Positions 46,729 to 54,982 of a DNA stretch of 64,000 nucleotides are shown here, in pieces (position 1 is the stretch's first letter; every line of letters begins with the position of its first letter). The notes under the pieces are model-generated. The model worked only from the letters and a program-made list of their open reading frames with translations. It was not told the origin of the DNA and ran no database searches. This DNA is from JAJRRL01 sp047404195. Lineage in GTDB: Bacteria; Pseudomonadota; Gammaproteobacteria; JAJRRL01. The translations under genes were made by a program, and so were the position numbers. The stretch spans positions 72,393 through 136,392 of the forward strand of contig JBDOIU010000018.1 of assembly GCA_047404195.1 (NCBI GenBank), written 5' to 3'.

Positions 46729-48099
46729 ATGAGTGCGGAATACAATCAAAATTTAAAGCAATATACATTAGGAGATCACGGTATCGACATTAATGGTCGC
46801 AGCAAATTAGTTGCTTTTGATTGGGATCATACGCTGGTTTCAATGTTTTTCTGTGATAATGATGCGCGCGCAAATGCACTGGATAACGCCGGTCGAATAT
46901 GGGGTGTTAACTTTTGGCGGCGAGGCACATCACTGCTAGGCGCTTTCGCTGCATTGGGTATGAGACCTATTTTCAGGCACTACCTCACAGCAAACTTACA
47001 AAAAATCATCGATACAGATAACTTATACATGAGTATTTTGACTGCTGGTCCAATCGATAGAGTGCAGGTTGTCAACTACATGTCTAAGCTCACCGGTAGG
47101 CCTGAAAGTGATATACAAAAAAAGCTATTATTTGTCAGCAATTGGGTTCCAGCTCAACGCAAGCTTGGATATTTAACCCATATGGCAACAAGCCTTGGTT
47201 TTGGTGAGAATAATTTCAGGTTGATGGACGATCATCCTGAGTTAAAAAATGCGCAGGAAAATGCGCAGGAAAAGGCACAGAAAAATGCGAAAGTTTTAGA
47301 TAGCCAGTTAAAGGCCTTGATACCAATGCAATCACGTCGTCAAGATGAACTGCCGGGTGAAACAGTGAACTCAAATGAGGATCAGACGTTAGATAAGACG
47401 CCACAAGCACATCAGTCATTAGCAAAATTTCTAGATACTTCGTTAGCCAATATACAGTTAACCGAGCGTTATTTGAGTGCCACCGTTAGTGTGGTACAAC
47501 AACCTGTAGTCATTGCGACAGCTGCGCGTCAAGGTAATTCACGCACTTCTGGGCACGCGGTAGCGCAACATCCTGTAGCCATTGCGACAGCTGCGCCTAG
47601 AGGAGGTTTAGGTGCTGTTGCAGCTGCTCCCGGTCCTGGTCCATCTATAGACACAGCATTCCCTGAATCCCGTCAAGTAAAAAAATTCGGGGATATTGAA
47701 GCAGCAGCAAAAGCGATTGATAGGCATTATAAAAGCCAGGCATATCTCAAGGATCACACAGGTCCAAAACCTAAACTATACGCACCAGTTATTGCGGCGG
47801 GTTTAGTTGCTACGGTGGCGAGTGGCGCGGTGTATGCATATGCCTTATGTCGCAACGGAGCGCTGATCACATCGATTCCCACTTTGCTTCAGGCCAGTTT
47901 GCAAACGCCTGTAGCAGAAATTTCTGCAATCAGTACGGTGGCTACATTGGCATTTTTAGTAGTGGCAGCGATGGTAGTGTTGTCAATGGCTGCAGTGCAG
48001 GGCGGTGCAAAATGCAATGCAAGTGCATCTGAAAATCGCTGCAAACTTCTTGACATGAATTCAAAGATTAAAGATGATTCTTTCAGGCGAGTTTTCTAA
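46729..48099 (+). CDS. HAD-like phosphatase domain joined to a transmembrane hairpin (candidate effector)
   Basis: 456 residues. The N-terminal half has HAD superfamily motifs: VAFDWDHTL (DxDxT-like, nucleophile Asp) near residue 34; SILTAGP (motif II Thr) near 102; a Lys in PAQRKLGYL; and RLMDDHPEL (motif IV) near 165. A short ENAQEKAQKNAK repeat and a Pro/Ala/Gln-rich linker follow. The C-terminus has two hydrophobic segments near residues 350-430 (APVIAAGLVATVASGAVYA and STVATLAFLVVAAMVVLSMA). A promoter with an operator-like repeat lies upstream. A membrane-bound phosphatase effector is inferred; the substrate is unknown. Confidence 0.7.
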   Translation: MSAEYNQNLKQYTLGDHGIDINGRSKLVAFDWDHTLVSMFFCDNDARANALDNAGRIWGVNFWRRGTSLLGAFAALGMRPIFRHYLTANLQKIIDTDNLYMSILTAGPIDRVQVVNYMSKLTGRPESDIQKKLLFVSNWVPAQRKLGYLTHMATSLGFGENNFRLMDDHPELKNAQENAQEKAQKNAKVLDSQLKALIPMQSRRQDELPGETVNSNEDQTLDKTPQAHQSLAKFLDTSLANIQLTERYLSATVSVVQQPVVIATAARQGNSRTSGHAVAQHPVAIATAAPRGGLGAVAAAPGPGPSIDTAFPESRQVKKFGDIEAAAKAIDRHYKSQAYLKDHTGPKPKLYAPVIAAGLVATVASGAVYAYALCRNGALITSIPTLLQASLQTPVAEISAISTVATLAFLVVAAMVVLSMAAVQGGAKCNASASENRCKLLDMNSKIKDDSFRRVF

Positions 48100-48392
48100 A
48101 GTAGAGTCACGCCAAGTATTGATACGTCACAATATATTTTAGGACAAGTTATGTCATCTACGACAGGTGATTGAGACATTTCTTATTGTGGCAGGCAATA
48201 GATAGCAAGTGTTTTTTTCTTATTTTGTGATGGCGTTAGCGTATCGCTTTTGCGATATGCCGTTTTATATTGATGATCAGATAACCGTGTTGCTTTAAAT
48301 AAAATAAAATCAGGAGCTTATGATTTAGAGGGAAATAATTTCTTACGTGGTCTATATTTAGGTTAGGGATTGTATTTAGGGGGAGGGGAGAT

Positions 48393-49784
48393 ATGCCATT
48401 ATCAAAAGAAATATTAAATTTATCCATTAGGAGAATTGATTCAGAAAAACCTATTAGAATCATCGACTCTCTTTTTTATGAGCCGATAGGTGGACGTCAT
48501 TCTTCTGCAGAAGTCAATCGGACAGAAAAACATGAGCGAGGCAATAAGGGCAGAGAATGTTACTTCACACCGGTTTGTCATGCAGTTCAGCTTGGCATCA
48601 GCAGGGATTACACAGACCCAGACTCGATAGCTGTATTGCTTTGTGAGCTACATAAAGTATCACTGCCTGGTCAAGTAACTATTAGTAACAGTTATAATAG
48701 AAGTTGTTCTGGTGTCATGTCTGCGGCTGGTAAAGAAGGCAGGTTCGGTACTTGTAAGCTGCATGACGGGTCTAAAAAAATGCAAGTTTGTGACTCATAC
48801 CTCTCTGCGATTGCCGAGGAAAATGATCGCTATGTGAACTACGACATGAACTATATGAGCTGTTTTGGTCGTAGGCCTACATACCCTGAAGGGAATGTAA
48901 TGGATATTGCAGGTTGCTTGCCCCTACCTGAAGGTATAGACAGATTGCCCATTTTTCCTTGTGCCAAGCGGATCATTCGGCAAGAGTATGATGGGAAGTA
49001 TCACTACCTATTCCAATGGCGTGGGCATAATTATTCGAAAGTATCCTCAGCGTGTGAGCTGTATTGTGCTCGTTTGAAGGGTAGCCCCTCTGAGCAAGAA
49101 AAATTATACGCTATCGTTGAGTATGTGCAGCAGTTAGAGTGGATGCATCCATTTGAAGATGGTAATTGCCGCACATTTTGTGGTGCTTTATTACAAATAT
49201 TATTATATCAAAATGGGTTTTCTCCAAGCGTTCTGAAGGACCCTAATTGTTTTGATTATTTAACGCCAGGCCAGTTAATGTTAGAAGTTGTTGATGGACA
49301 AAAGAGATACGAAAATTTGCTGAAGTCTGGTTCGGCAAGAGTGAGTGCAGTCTTTGATGATGTGGTTGGCTCTATTTCGAGGGTTATTAAGTTAAAAGAT
49401 TGGAACGTTTTAACAGGTAGGCATTTTAATCCAGTGCATGATTTTACAGTTGTATGTGATGCGGTGATTTCTGATTTAAAAGCACGCTATCCTGAAGTCC
49501 CCACTTGTTTCTCCATTCGTGGTGAGTCCCGGGAAGGGGGGTTAAGTAAGGTAGGTGAGGTCGAAGCGCTAAGGGACTCATTTCAAGGTGGTGATGATTT
49601 GAGAGATAAGCTGGTTGATCTTAAAAATTTACTGATGCAACATACCTCACGAACTGAATGCGGTGTAACGCGCTCATCGCGTCGATTTGATAAGATGTCA
49701 CCCATCGCTATTTCGAACCAGGAAGCGATGGCTAAGGCAGACAGCAATAGAAGTGGCTCAGCATACGGGACGTTCGGGGAATAA
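48393..49784 (+). CDS. Fic-domain protein (candidate effector)
   Basis: 463 residues. The Fic loop reads HPFEDGNCRTF near residue 252, matching HPFxxGNGR except for Cys in place of the second Gly. The flanking helix LYAIVEYVQQLEWM and the following ALLQILLYQNGF fit the fold. The substrate flap PEGNVMDIAG and the N-terminal half are not recognised. Catalytic His, Asp, Asn and Arg are kept, so nucleotide transfer (AMPylation or similar) remains possible. A GGGGAG box precedes the ATG. It is unrelated in length and sequence to the Fic gene at 18986. Confidence 0.8.
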   Translation: MPLSKEILNLSIRRIDSEKPIRIIDSLFYEPIGGRHSSAEVNRTEKHERGNKGRECYFTPVCHAVQLGISRDYTDPDSIAVLLCELHKVSLPGQVTISNSYNRSCSGVMSAAGKEGRFGTCKLHDGSKKMQVCDSYLSAIAEENDRYVNYDMNYMSCFGRRPTYPEGNVMDIAGCLPLPEGIDRLPIFPCAKRIIRQEYDGKYHYLFQWRGHNYSKVSSACELYCARLKGSPSEQEKLYAIVEYVQQLEWMHPFEDGNCRTFCGALLQILLYQNGFSPSVLKDPNCFDYLTPGQLMLEVVDGQKRYENLLKSGSARVSAVFDDVVGSISRVIKLKDWNVLTGRHFNPVHDFTVVCDAVISDLKARYPEVPTCFSIRGESREGGLSKVGEVEALRDSFQGGDDLRDKLVDLKNLLMQHTSRTECGVTRSSRRFDKMSPIAISNQEAMAKADSNRSGSAYGTFGE

Positions 49785-49857
49785 TGTATTTTTGTTTCGT
49801 CATAATCACGGTGTTTGTGTGGTTCAGTGGCTATTGACGCATATTGCGAAGCGACAC

Positions 49858-50865
49858 TTACTCGACTAGGCTTGGCTGGTAGCGACGTATCTCAACGGCG
49901 GCTTGTGTGTGGATTGATATACTCTCTGTTTCTGCCAGTGTTGACATGACCAGTAGGCAGCATTGCACATCACCTAGAGGTGCGCTGGCAACGACTAGGC
50001 CTCGGCCTTGGCCTGCTGCATTAACCACGGCTTCACCAACTGCTATGTGTGTCTTTGTCTTGCATTCGGCATAATAAAGATGTCGTTTCAGTTTGCCCAG
50101 ATTGCTGGTGCGGGCAATGACTTCTTGTCCCACAAAGCAGCCTTTCTTAAGGCTCAGCCCCTCTAGATGCTCTAGGCCAATCATTTGTGGTAGCAGCTGT
50201 TCACGTAGTGCCGCGTTTACGTTCACCTGTGCGTTGAAAATGTTGATGGCAGCGTACTCTTGGCAGCCAATCGGTTGCGCTTGCTTTGCAGCTGCTTGCC
50301 AAGTTTCAATGAGTTGCGGTGTTTTGTCACTCACGTAAAGCCAATGCGGGTGCTTGCCGGGAATAGCAATCACGCTTGCGTCTGCTGTGTGCTGCGAGCC
50401 ATAAGCGCTGCGAGGCCAGCTTTGTGACATGTCGTTATCACATTGCGCGCTCAGAGCCAGTATGTGAGTTTGTTCCGCATCAGCCAGCGATACTTTAGAG
50501 AATATAATATACTTCTGCAAATGTGCTTTCAGATGCTCCAGTTGGTCTTTGGGCACCATGCAAGCGTATCCGTCCTTGGCTTGCCACAGTAAAGCAGTGC
50601 TGATAATGCGCCCTTTTGCGCTACAAAAGGCAGTCATTGTGGCTTGCTGAGCAGACACACGCTGGATGTCAGCTGTCATCTGTCCTTGTAGAAATTTCGT
50701 TGCATCTCGTCCTGTTACAAAAAAAAGTGAAAACTGAAACAATTCTGTAACAAATGGGTCGTATACTGAGAATATGGGATGTGATGGCGCGCGTTTGAAC
50801 AGCATAAAGCCATTATCATCAAAGTCTGCTGATTGTGTGAGGAGGAAACGATGCCAATCAACCAT
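49858..50865 (-). CDS. ygfZ: Folate-binding YgfZ/GcvT-fold protein
   Basis: Helps iron-sulfur cluster enzymes, probably with folate, in the cytoplasm. About 335 residues. The diagnostic LKKGCFVGQEVIAR (KGC-F/Y-x-GQE) lies near residue 230. The N-terminal FLQGQMTADIQRV and AFCSAKGRIIS are typical. Start at 50865 (MVDWHRFLL) is the likelier one; an upstream frame to 50901 is open but lacks a ribosome site. It is convergent with the Fic gene. No partner gene is adjacent. Confidence 0.9.
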   Translation of the reverse strand: MVDWHRFLLTQSADFDDNGFMLFKRAPSHPIFSVYDPFVTELFQFSLFFVTGRDATKFLQGQMTADIQRVSAQQATMTAFCSAKGRIISTALLWQAKDGYACMVPKDQLEHLKAHLQKYIIFSKVSLADAEQTHILALSAQCDNDMSQSWPRSAYGSQHTADASVIAIPGKHPHWLYVSDKTPQLIETWQAAAKQAQPIGCQEYAAINIFNAQVNVNAALREQLLPQMIGLEHLEGLSLKKGCFVGQEVIARTSNLGKLKRHLYYAECKTKTHIAVGEAVVNAAGQGRGLVVASAPLGDVQCCLLVMSTLAETESISIHTQAAVEIRRYQPSLVE

Positions 50866-50973
50866 CAAAGTGCTCGCCAAAATTGTGTGCCATCTGCACA
50901 TTGTACAGTAAACCGTGCTATTTCACAAAAGATACGCCAAGCGGCAAAATATATTGTAGTGCTGTTGAGGTAA
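50851..50973 (+). CDS. Possible 40-residue peptide divergent from ygfZ
   Basis: A very strong ribosome site (GGAGGAAACG) lies just before ATG at 50851, opening a 40-codon frame (MPINHQSARQNCVPSAHCTV and onward). Its first 15 bases overlap the start of ygfZ on the other strand. No family is known; the evidence is the ribosome site only. Confidence 0.25.
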   Translation: MPINHQSARQNCVPSAHCTVNRAISQKIRQAAKYIVVLLR

Positions 50974-51250
50974 ACGTCGTTCATATACCGTTTTCGGGGC
51001 ATTTTGGAATGTGCCGATTGCGTGAGATACGCTGTGTAGCGCTGTCTCTCTGTCTATGTAAGGCGCTCAGCTGGCTGTTCTTGGTTATGGTCTTGTAAGA
51101 GGAGTTTACACGGCCATATCCTTGGCAGTTACAGCGTATCAATTTTACTCTAAAACTTAAGTTATTGATTCAGATGCTAATATTGCAAAGTTGAATTTGT
51201 TTTGTTGTTATGACACTATAAGTACAAGTTCGCTTGAGGTATCAGTAGAA

Positions 51251-53767
51251 ATGAAGAACGGTTCCAATCAGCAATCAGCAACACAGCGTGATTTTTCAGA
51301 GGCTTTAGATAAACGTCAGTGGCAGCAAGTTCTGTCTTTATTGCGTGTGCCTGAAAACAGTATTAACCCGAATTTAAGTGTGGGGGTCAAAACGCCTTTG
51401 CTCAAGGCTATAGAAATTGGTCAAGTGGAGGTGGTACTAGCTCTGCTGAAGCATTCAGAAATTAACCCGAATTTAAGTTTGTGGGACAAAACGCCTTTGT
51501 TCAAGGCTATAGAAACTGGTCAAGTGGAGATGGTGCAGGCTCTATTAGCCCACCCTAAAATTGATCCGAATTTGAGGCGTGATAAATATGCAGATACTCC
51601 TCTTATAAAGGCCATAAAAGCTGGTCAAGTGGAAATTGTCCGAGCACTGTTAGCACATAAAAAAACTGATCCGAATCTAAAAGCAAAAGGGGTGCTAGGC
51701 GAAACTATGATAAGCCCGCTGTACTTAGTAATACAAAAGCATAGTGATGGGCTCACTGGCCTGGTAAGGCTAGAGATTGTAAAGTTGCTACTGAGAAACG
51801 GGCGCACGCGTCTGGGTGGATATGGCTTGTTAGAGAGAGTATTCGATAGGGCGCAGTTGCAAGCAGATAGGCATATCCAAATGCAGATACTTTATTTGCT
51901 TTTAACATGTGGTAGTCGTAGTTTAGGTTACCGTATAGGTGATGGGTTCACGGCAGCAGACAAAGCAGGGCTTTATCAATGTGCAAGGCTTATTATGAGA
52001 GTTTCAAACTCATGGCTGATCGATAATATCTATTGGTATGACCAATCTCTCACTCCTGGTACTGTGACCGACAGTCATTGTCAGCTATTAGTGGCGTTGC
52101 TTGAGTCTGGTGTGATGTTGCGTACTTATCATTTCACCCCGGTTTGGTGTCATTATATAAAATATTCTACAAAGCACCTAGCCTCTTGGTTGCGGCGCCA
52201 TTACCCTAAAGTGCATGCTAGACTGCGTCTTGTTAAGAATAGGTCCTTGTGGGTGGAAGATTTCAATGCTTTTAATGCCACTGTCTCATCTGATCATGAA
52301 TTGCCAATTACGATATTCCAGCCTGACAATCTGGCATTACTGTGTCAACTGCGTGCCACTTGTAAGATGACAAACATATTTGCACTCCACTGGGTTTATG
52401 CTCGCTACTGTGGTGGTCACTATTTCGATCGTTTTATCGCTTATCGTCGCAAATTGTATCCTTCAGATAAAGAGCAATTTGTACTAGATGACAGGATTGT
52501 ACCTCGGTTGACAGGTTTTTTTGGGCGTGTGAGCGGGCGGCAATTGGTAGCGCAGGTGCTCAGGTGTAGTACAAACTCTACTTGGTTAGACCCAAAAACA
52601 CCGAATCAACTCACCATGCTTGTACGGTTAACATGTCGTGGTTGGGAACTCTCTCAGATACGTAAAATGTTATCAAAAAAGCTGATTCAAATCAATCGAA
52701 ATTCGCAAAATAAATCGAGTATGATTAGCATGGTAAAATCAATATTCTTTGGTTTTGGTCAAGTTGGTTTTGCTTGTTTTGGTGCAGATTCCCGACGTTA
52801 CTTTAAGTTGCCAGCACTATCAAAAGTAGTTAATACATCCATGATTGCCTGGTACGCCTATGGTTTAGTCATTGCAAAACAGTGGTCTCTGTTGAATGCA
52901 TTAATTCACTCACACTACCAAGAGTGTCTGCCTATGATACTGCGAGGATTCGCACAAACAGGTATGCATCTGAGTCCGGAGGCTGCGCAAGCATTCGTTC
53001 GGAAATTTGTTAAGCAAGATAAAAATTCCGATGTGTTAGGTGCCACAACATCTCAGGCAAGCAGGGTAGCCCAGCTTGCTGATGAGTTATCATGTGGTTT
53101 AGCTTTATCTGGTCAATATCTTCCTGATTGGAATGATATCAATAGGGTGTTATATGGCAATAGTGCGGAGTATCGTATTCCCTTTTCACTATCTGGTTAT
53201 ATCAGAGGCCTTGCTTTACTGGGTGATGTTACCGCTTTGCAACATATTGTTAGGGACCAAATACAAGATCCCAGTATTGACTGGCGTGAATGCCCCTCCT
53301 ATTACTGTGATTGGTATTCAGATTCGCTGGTGTATCAGCAGGCTGTTACCTCCGAGCCAATCAATGTCCTCGAGATAGCCCTGGCTGCTAATCCAGGCTT
53401 GTCAGGTAGCTCGGCATTTTGTCGTTTGCAGCCCCAGTTGAGTGAGGTTGACCTACAGTCGGTGCAGGATGCACCGAACGGTGTTACTGAGCAAGAGGCT
53501 CCTGCTGCGCCACAGCAGCCAGTTGTTCACTCGCCGGAGCAGCGACCACAGTTGAAGGGCTGGATGCTGGCTTCATGCATTGCATTGGGTGTCGGTGTCA
53601 GTGCTGGTATTGCGCTTGGTGCCGTTTGTTTGGTGGCAGCGTTGTTAATGATAGCGGTTCCTGTGATACCGGTATCTGCATTGGCTGCAGTTGCATCAGT
53701 ATCATTGCTTGGTTCAGGTGCTTGTGCAGTAACACAGGGTTGTAGGTCACTTGCGCAAACGGCATAA
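51251..53767 (+). CDS. Ankyrin-repeat protein with C-terminal transmembrane hairpin (candidate effector)
   Basis: 838 residues from the ATG at 51251 (GAGG upstream; a TTG at 51191 is also open). Residues 15-160 hold about four ankyrin-type units, e.g. TPLFKAIETGQVEMVQALL and TPLIKAIKAGQVEIVRALL, whose DNA is recently duplicated. A large middle region is not recognised. The C-terminus has a hydrophobic hairpin near residues 765-825 (LASCIALGVGVSAGIALGAV and IPVSALAAVASVSLLGSG) ending QTA. This hairpin layout is shared by the proteins at 39610, 41439 and 46729. Secretion is inferred from type and genome context only. Confidence 0.78.
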   Translation: MKNGSNQQSATQRDFSEALDKRQWQQVLSLLRVPENSINPNLSVGVKTPLLKAIEIGQVEVVLALLKHSEINPNLSLWDKTPLFKAIETGQVEMVQALLAHPKIDPNLRRDKYADTPLIKAIKAGQVEIVRALLAHKKTDPNLKAKGVLGETMISPLYLVIQKHSDGLTGLVRLEIVKLLLRNGRTRLGGYGLLERVFDRAQLQADRHIQMQILYLLLTCGSRSLGYRIGDGFTAADKAGLYQCARLIMRVSNSWLIDNIYWYDQSLTPGTVTDSHCQLLVALLESGVMLRTYHFTPVWCHYIKYSTKHLASWLRRHYPKVHARLRLVKNRSLWVEDFNAFNATVSSDHELPITIFQPDNLALLCQLRATCKMTNIFALHWVYARYCGGHYFDRFIAYRRKLYPSDKEQFVLDDRIVPRLTGFFGRVSGRQLVAQVLRCSTNSTWLDPKTPNQLTMLVRLTCRGWELSQIRKMLSKKLIQINRNSQNKSSMISMVKSIFFGFGQVGFACFGADSRRYFKLPALSKVVNTSMIAWYAYGLVIAKQWSLLNALIHSHYQECLPMILRGFAQTGMHLSPEAAQAFVRKFVKQDKNSDVLGATTSQASRVAQLADELSCGLALSGQYLPDWNDINRVLYGNSAEYRIPFSLSGYIRGLALLGDVTALQHIVRDQIQDPSIDWRECPSYYCDWYSDSLVYQQAVTSEPINVLEIALAANPGLSGSSAFCRLQPQLSEVDLQSVQDAPNGVTEQEAPAAPQQPVVHSPEQRPQLKGWMLASCIALGVGVSAGIALGAVCLVAALLMIAVPVIPVSALAAVASVSLLGSGACAVTQGCRSLAQTA

Positions 53768-53882
53768 TCGGCTAGGATTGGCTGTCTTTTGCGCTTGTGC
53801 ATGGTTGATCGCTGTTAAGGGTGGCTTCAAAAGTGTTGGTCATGCTATGATTTTGTGAGGCAACTCAAAAAAGGGCAAAGTC

Positions 53883-54449
53883 ATGTATAAACATAGTCGC
53901 TATTATCCAACTCACTTTAAAGTGACAGAGACAATGCAGGCGTTTTTTTCGACTGTTGCAGACAGTGAGGATTTACAACATAGATTATACAATACAAATA
54001 CGCTTGTTGAGGTTGCTGACATTGCTGCTGAGTGTGGTTTCACTATTTCAGCTGGTGATATATTACGATCACAAGCAGGTAGAGTATTGGCAATGATAAA
54101 TGAGCAGCTCAGTGAAGATTTAACAGTATTAATAGATGGTGGAAAACCAACAGCAGGCGCTCAGTGGGGGCGTGGTAGTAATCGTTATTTGGAGCGTGCT
54201 GGCTACTGGTGGCTGAATCTCTCAGATTGTGATGCTGATGTTGACAATCTTGAGTGTTTGGGGATTTTGAATCATGTGACGCATAATGAGAATATTAAAA
54301 AAAAGGTTATTCAAGCCGGCACATTTGCACAGTTGGCAGATTGTCTAGAAAAAAATGGGTTTCAAGTAGACCCTGTTAAATTGTTGGCATTTCAGTGTTT
54401 GCGACTATTGAAAGTAGATGATAATACCGCATTTAAGATAGCCAGCTAA
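53883..54449 (+). CDS. Protein with two Nif11-like domains
   Basis: 188 residues. Residues 18-65 (MQAFFSTVADSEDLQHRLYN and AAECGFTISAGDIL) and about 130-178 (HVTHNENIKKKVIQAGTFAQ and KNGFQVDPVKLLAFQ) each follow the Nif11 pattern: F-x-x-x-V-x-x-[DN]-x-x-[IL] followed by A-x-x-x-G-[FY]-x-[FIV]. Nif11 domains act as leader regions in some peptide natural-product precursors and occur in stand-alone proteins. No Gly-Gly cleavage site with a Cys-rich core and no modification enzyme is seen here. Function unknown. Confidence 0.6.
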   Translation: MYKHSRYYPTHFKVTETMQAFFSTVADSEDLQHRLYNTNTLVEVADIAAECGFTISAGDILRSQAGRVLAMINEQLSEDLTVLIDGGKPTAGAQWGRGSNRYLERAGYWWLNLSDCDADVDNLECLGILNHVTHNENIKKKVIQAGTFAQLADCLEKNGFQVDPVKLLAFQCLRLLKVDDNTAFKIAS

Positions 54450-54713
54450 AATCTACTCTCTCAGTCTGTTGCACAGATTAATGCTTGTTCACACTTTATT
54501 CTTACCCACGTTCATGGGCCCTAAGTTTAGTGCATCATTTCGGTATCAACTATTAGTATGGCAGACCTCCCAAATGTGTCTGGGTTATGCAAGCCCTGAG
54601 GCTTTTTCTTTCCGATGGGTAGCGTTGACACTTATTTGGGCGGTATGCCTTGGCACTTGCACATCATTTGTTGCGGGTGTTAGGATGTTTGCACATAATA
54701 GGAGGCGTTTGCC

Positions 54714-54911
54714 ATGTCAGATAAAAATACCCGACCCGCGGCCTGTTCTGAGCAGGTTATAACCATTACAGCGGCAGACCTGCCGTTATGTTGCCCGCGC
54801 CCGAATGAGCGCTTATGGGATGCTCACCCACGTGTGTATATAGAAATGCCAGCAAGTGGTGAAGCAGTTTGCCCATATTGCGGCACGCGCTATATTTTAG
54901 CCGACTCATAA
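54714..54911 (+). CDS. Small zf-CHCC zinc-finger protein
   Basis: 65 residues. LPLCCPRPNERLWDAHPRVY followed by CPYCGTRYIL gives the C-x-H-x-C-x-x-C ligand set of the zf-CHCC family (related to the mitochondrial complex I subunit NDUFS6), common in gammaproteobacteria. AGGAGG lies upstream of the ATG. A strong hairpin terminator follows. Confidence 0.88.
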   Translation: MSDKNTRPAACSEQVITITAADLPLCCPRPNERLWDAHPRVYIEMPASGEAVCPYCGTRYILADS

Positions 54912-54940
54912 TTGCCTTCGGAATGGTTGCACAAACAAAA

Positions 54941-54967
54941 ACTGCCCAACATGTGGGCAGTTTTTTT
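54941..54967. terminator. Bidirectional rho-independent terminator
   Basis: ACTGCCCA/TGGGCAGT stem (54941-54948 and 54954-54961), five-base loop, followed by seven T and preceded by five A. It can end both the zinc-finger gene and the icmX operon. Confidence 0.9.
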
Positions 54968-54982
54968 AGTTTGCTTTCTAGT

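Noticed and set aside
54469..54762. 97-codon frame overlapping the zinc-finger gene
   Set aside because: It overlaps the start of the zf-CHCC gene in another frame and lacks a ribosome site; only a chance hydrophobic stretch.
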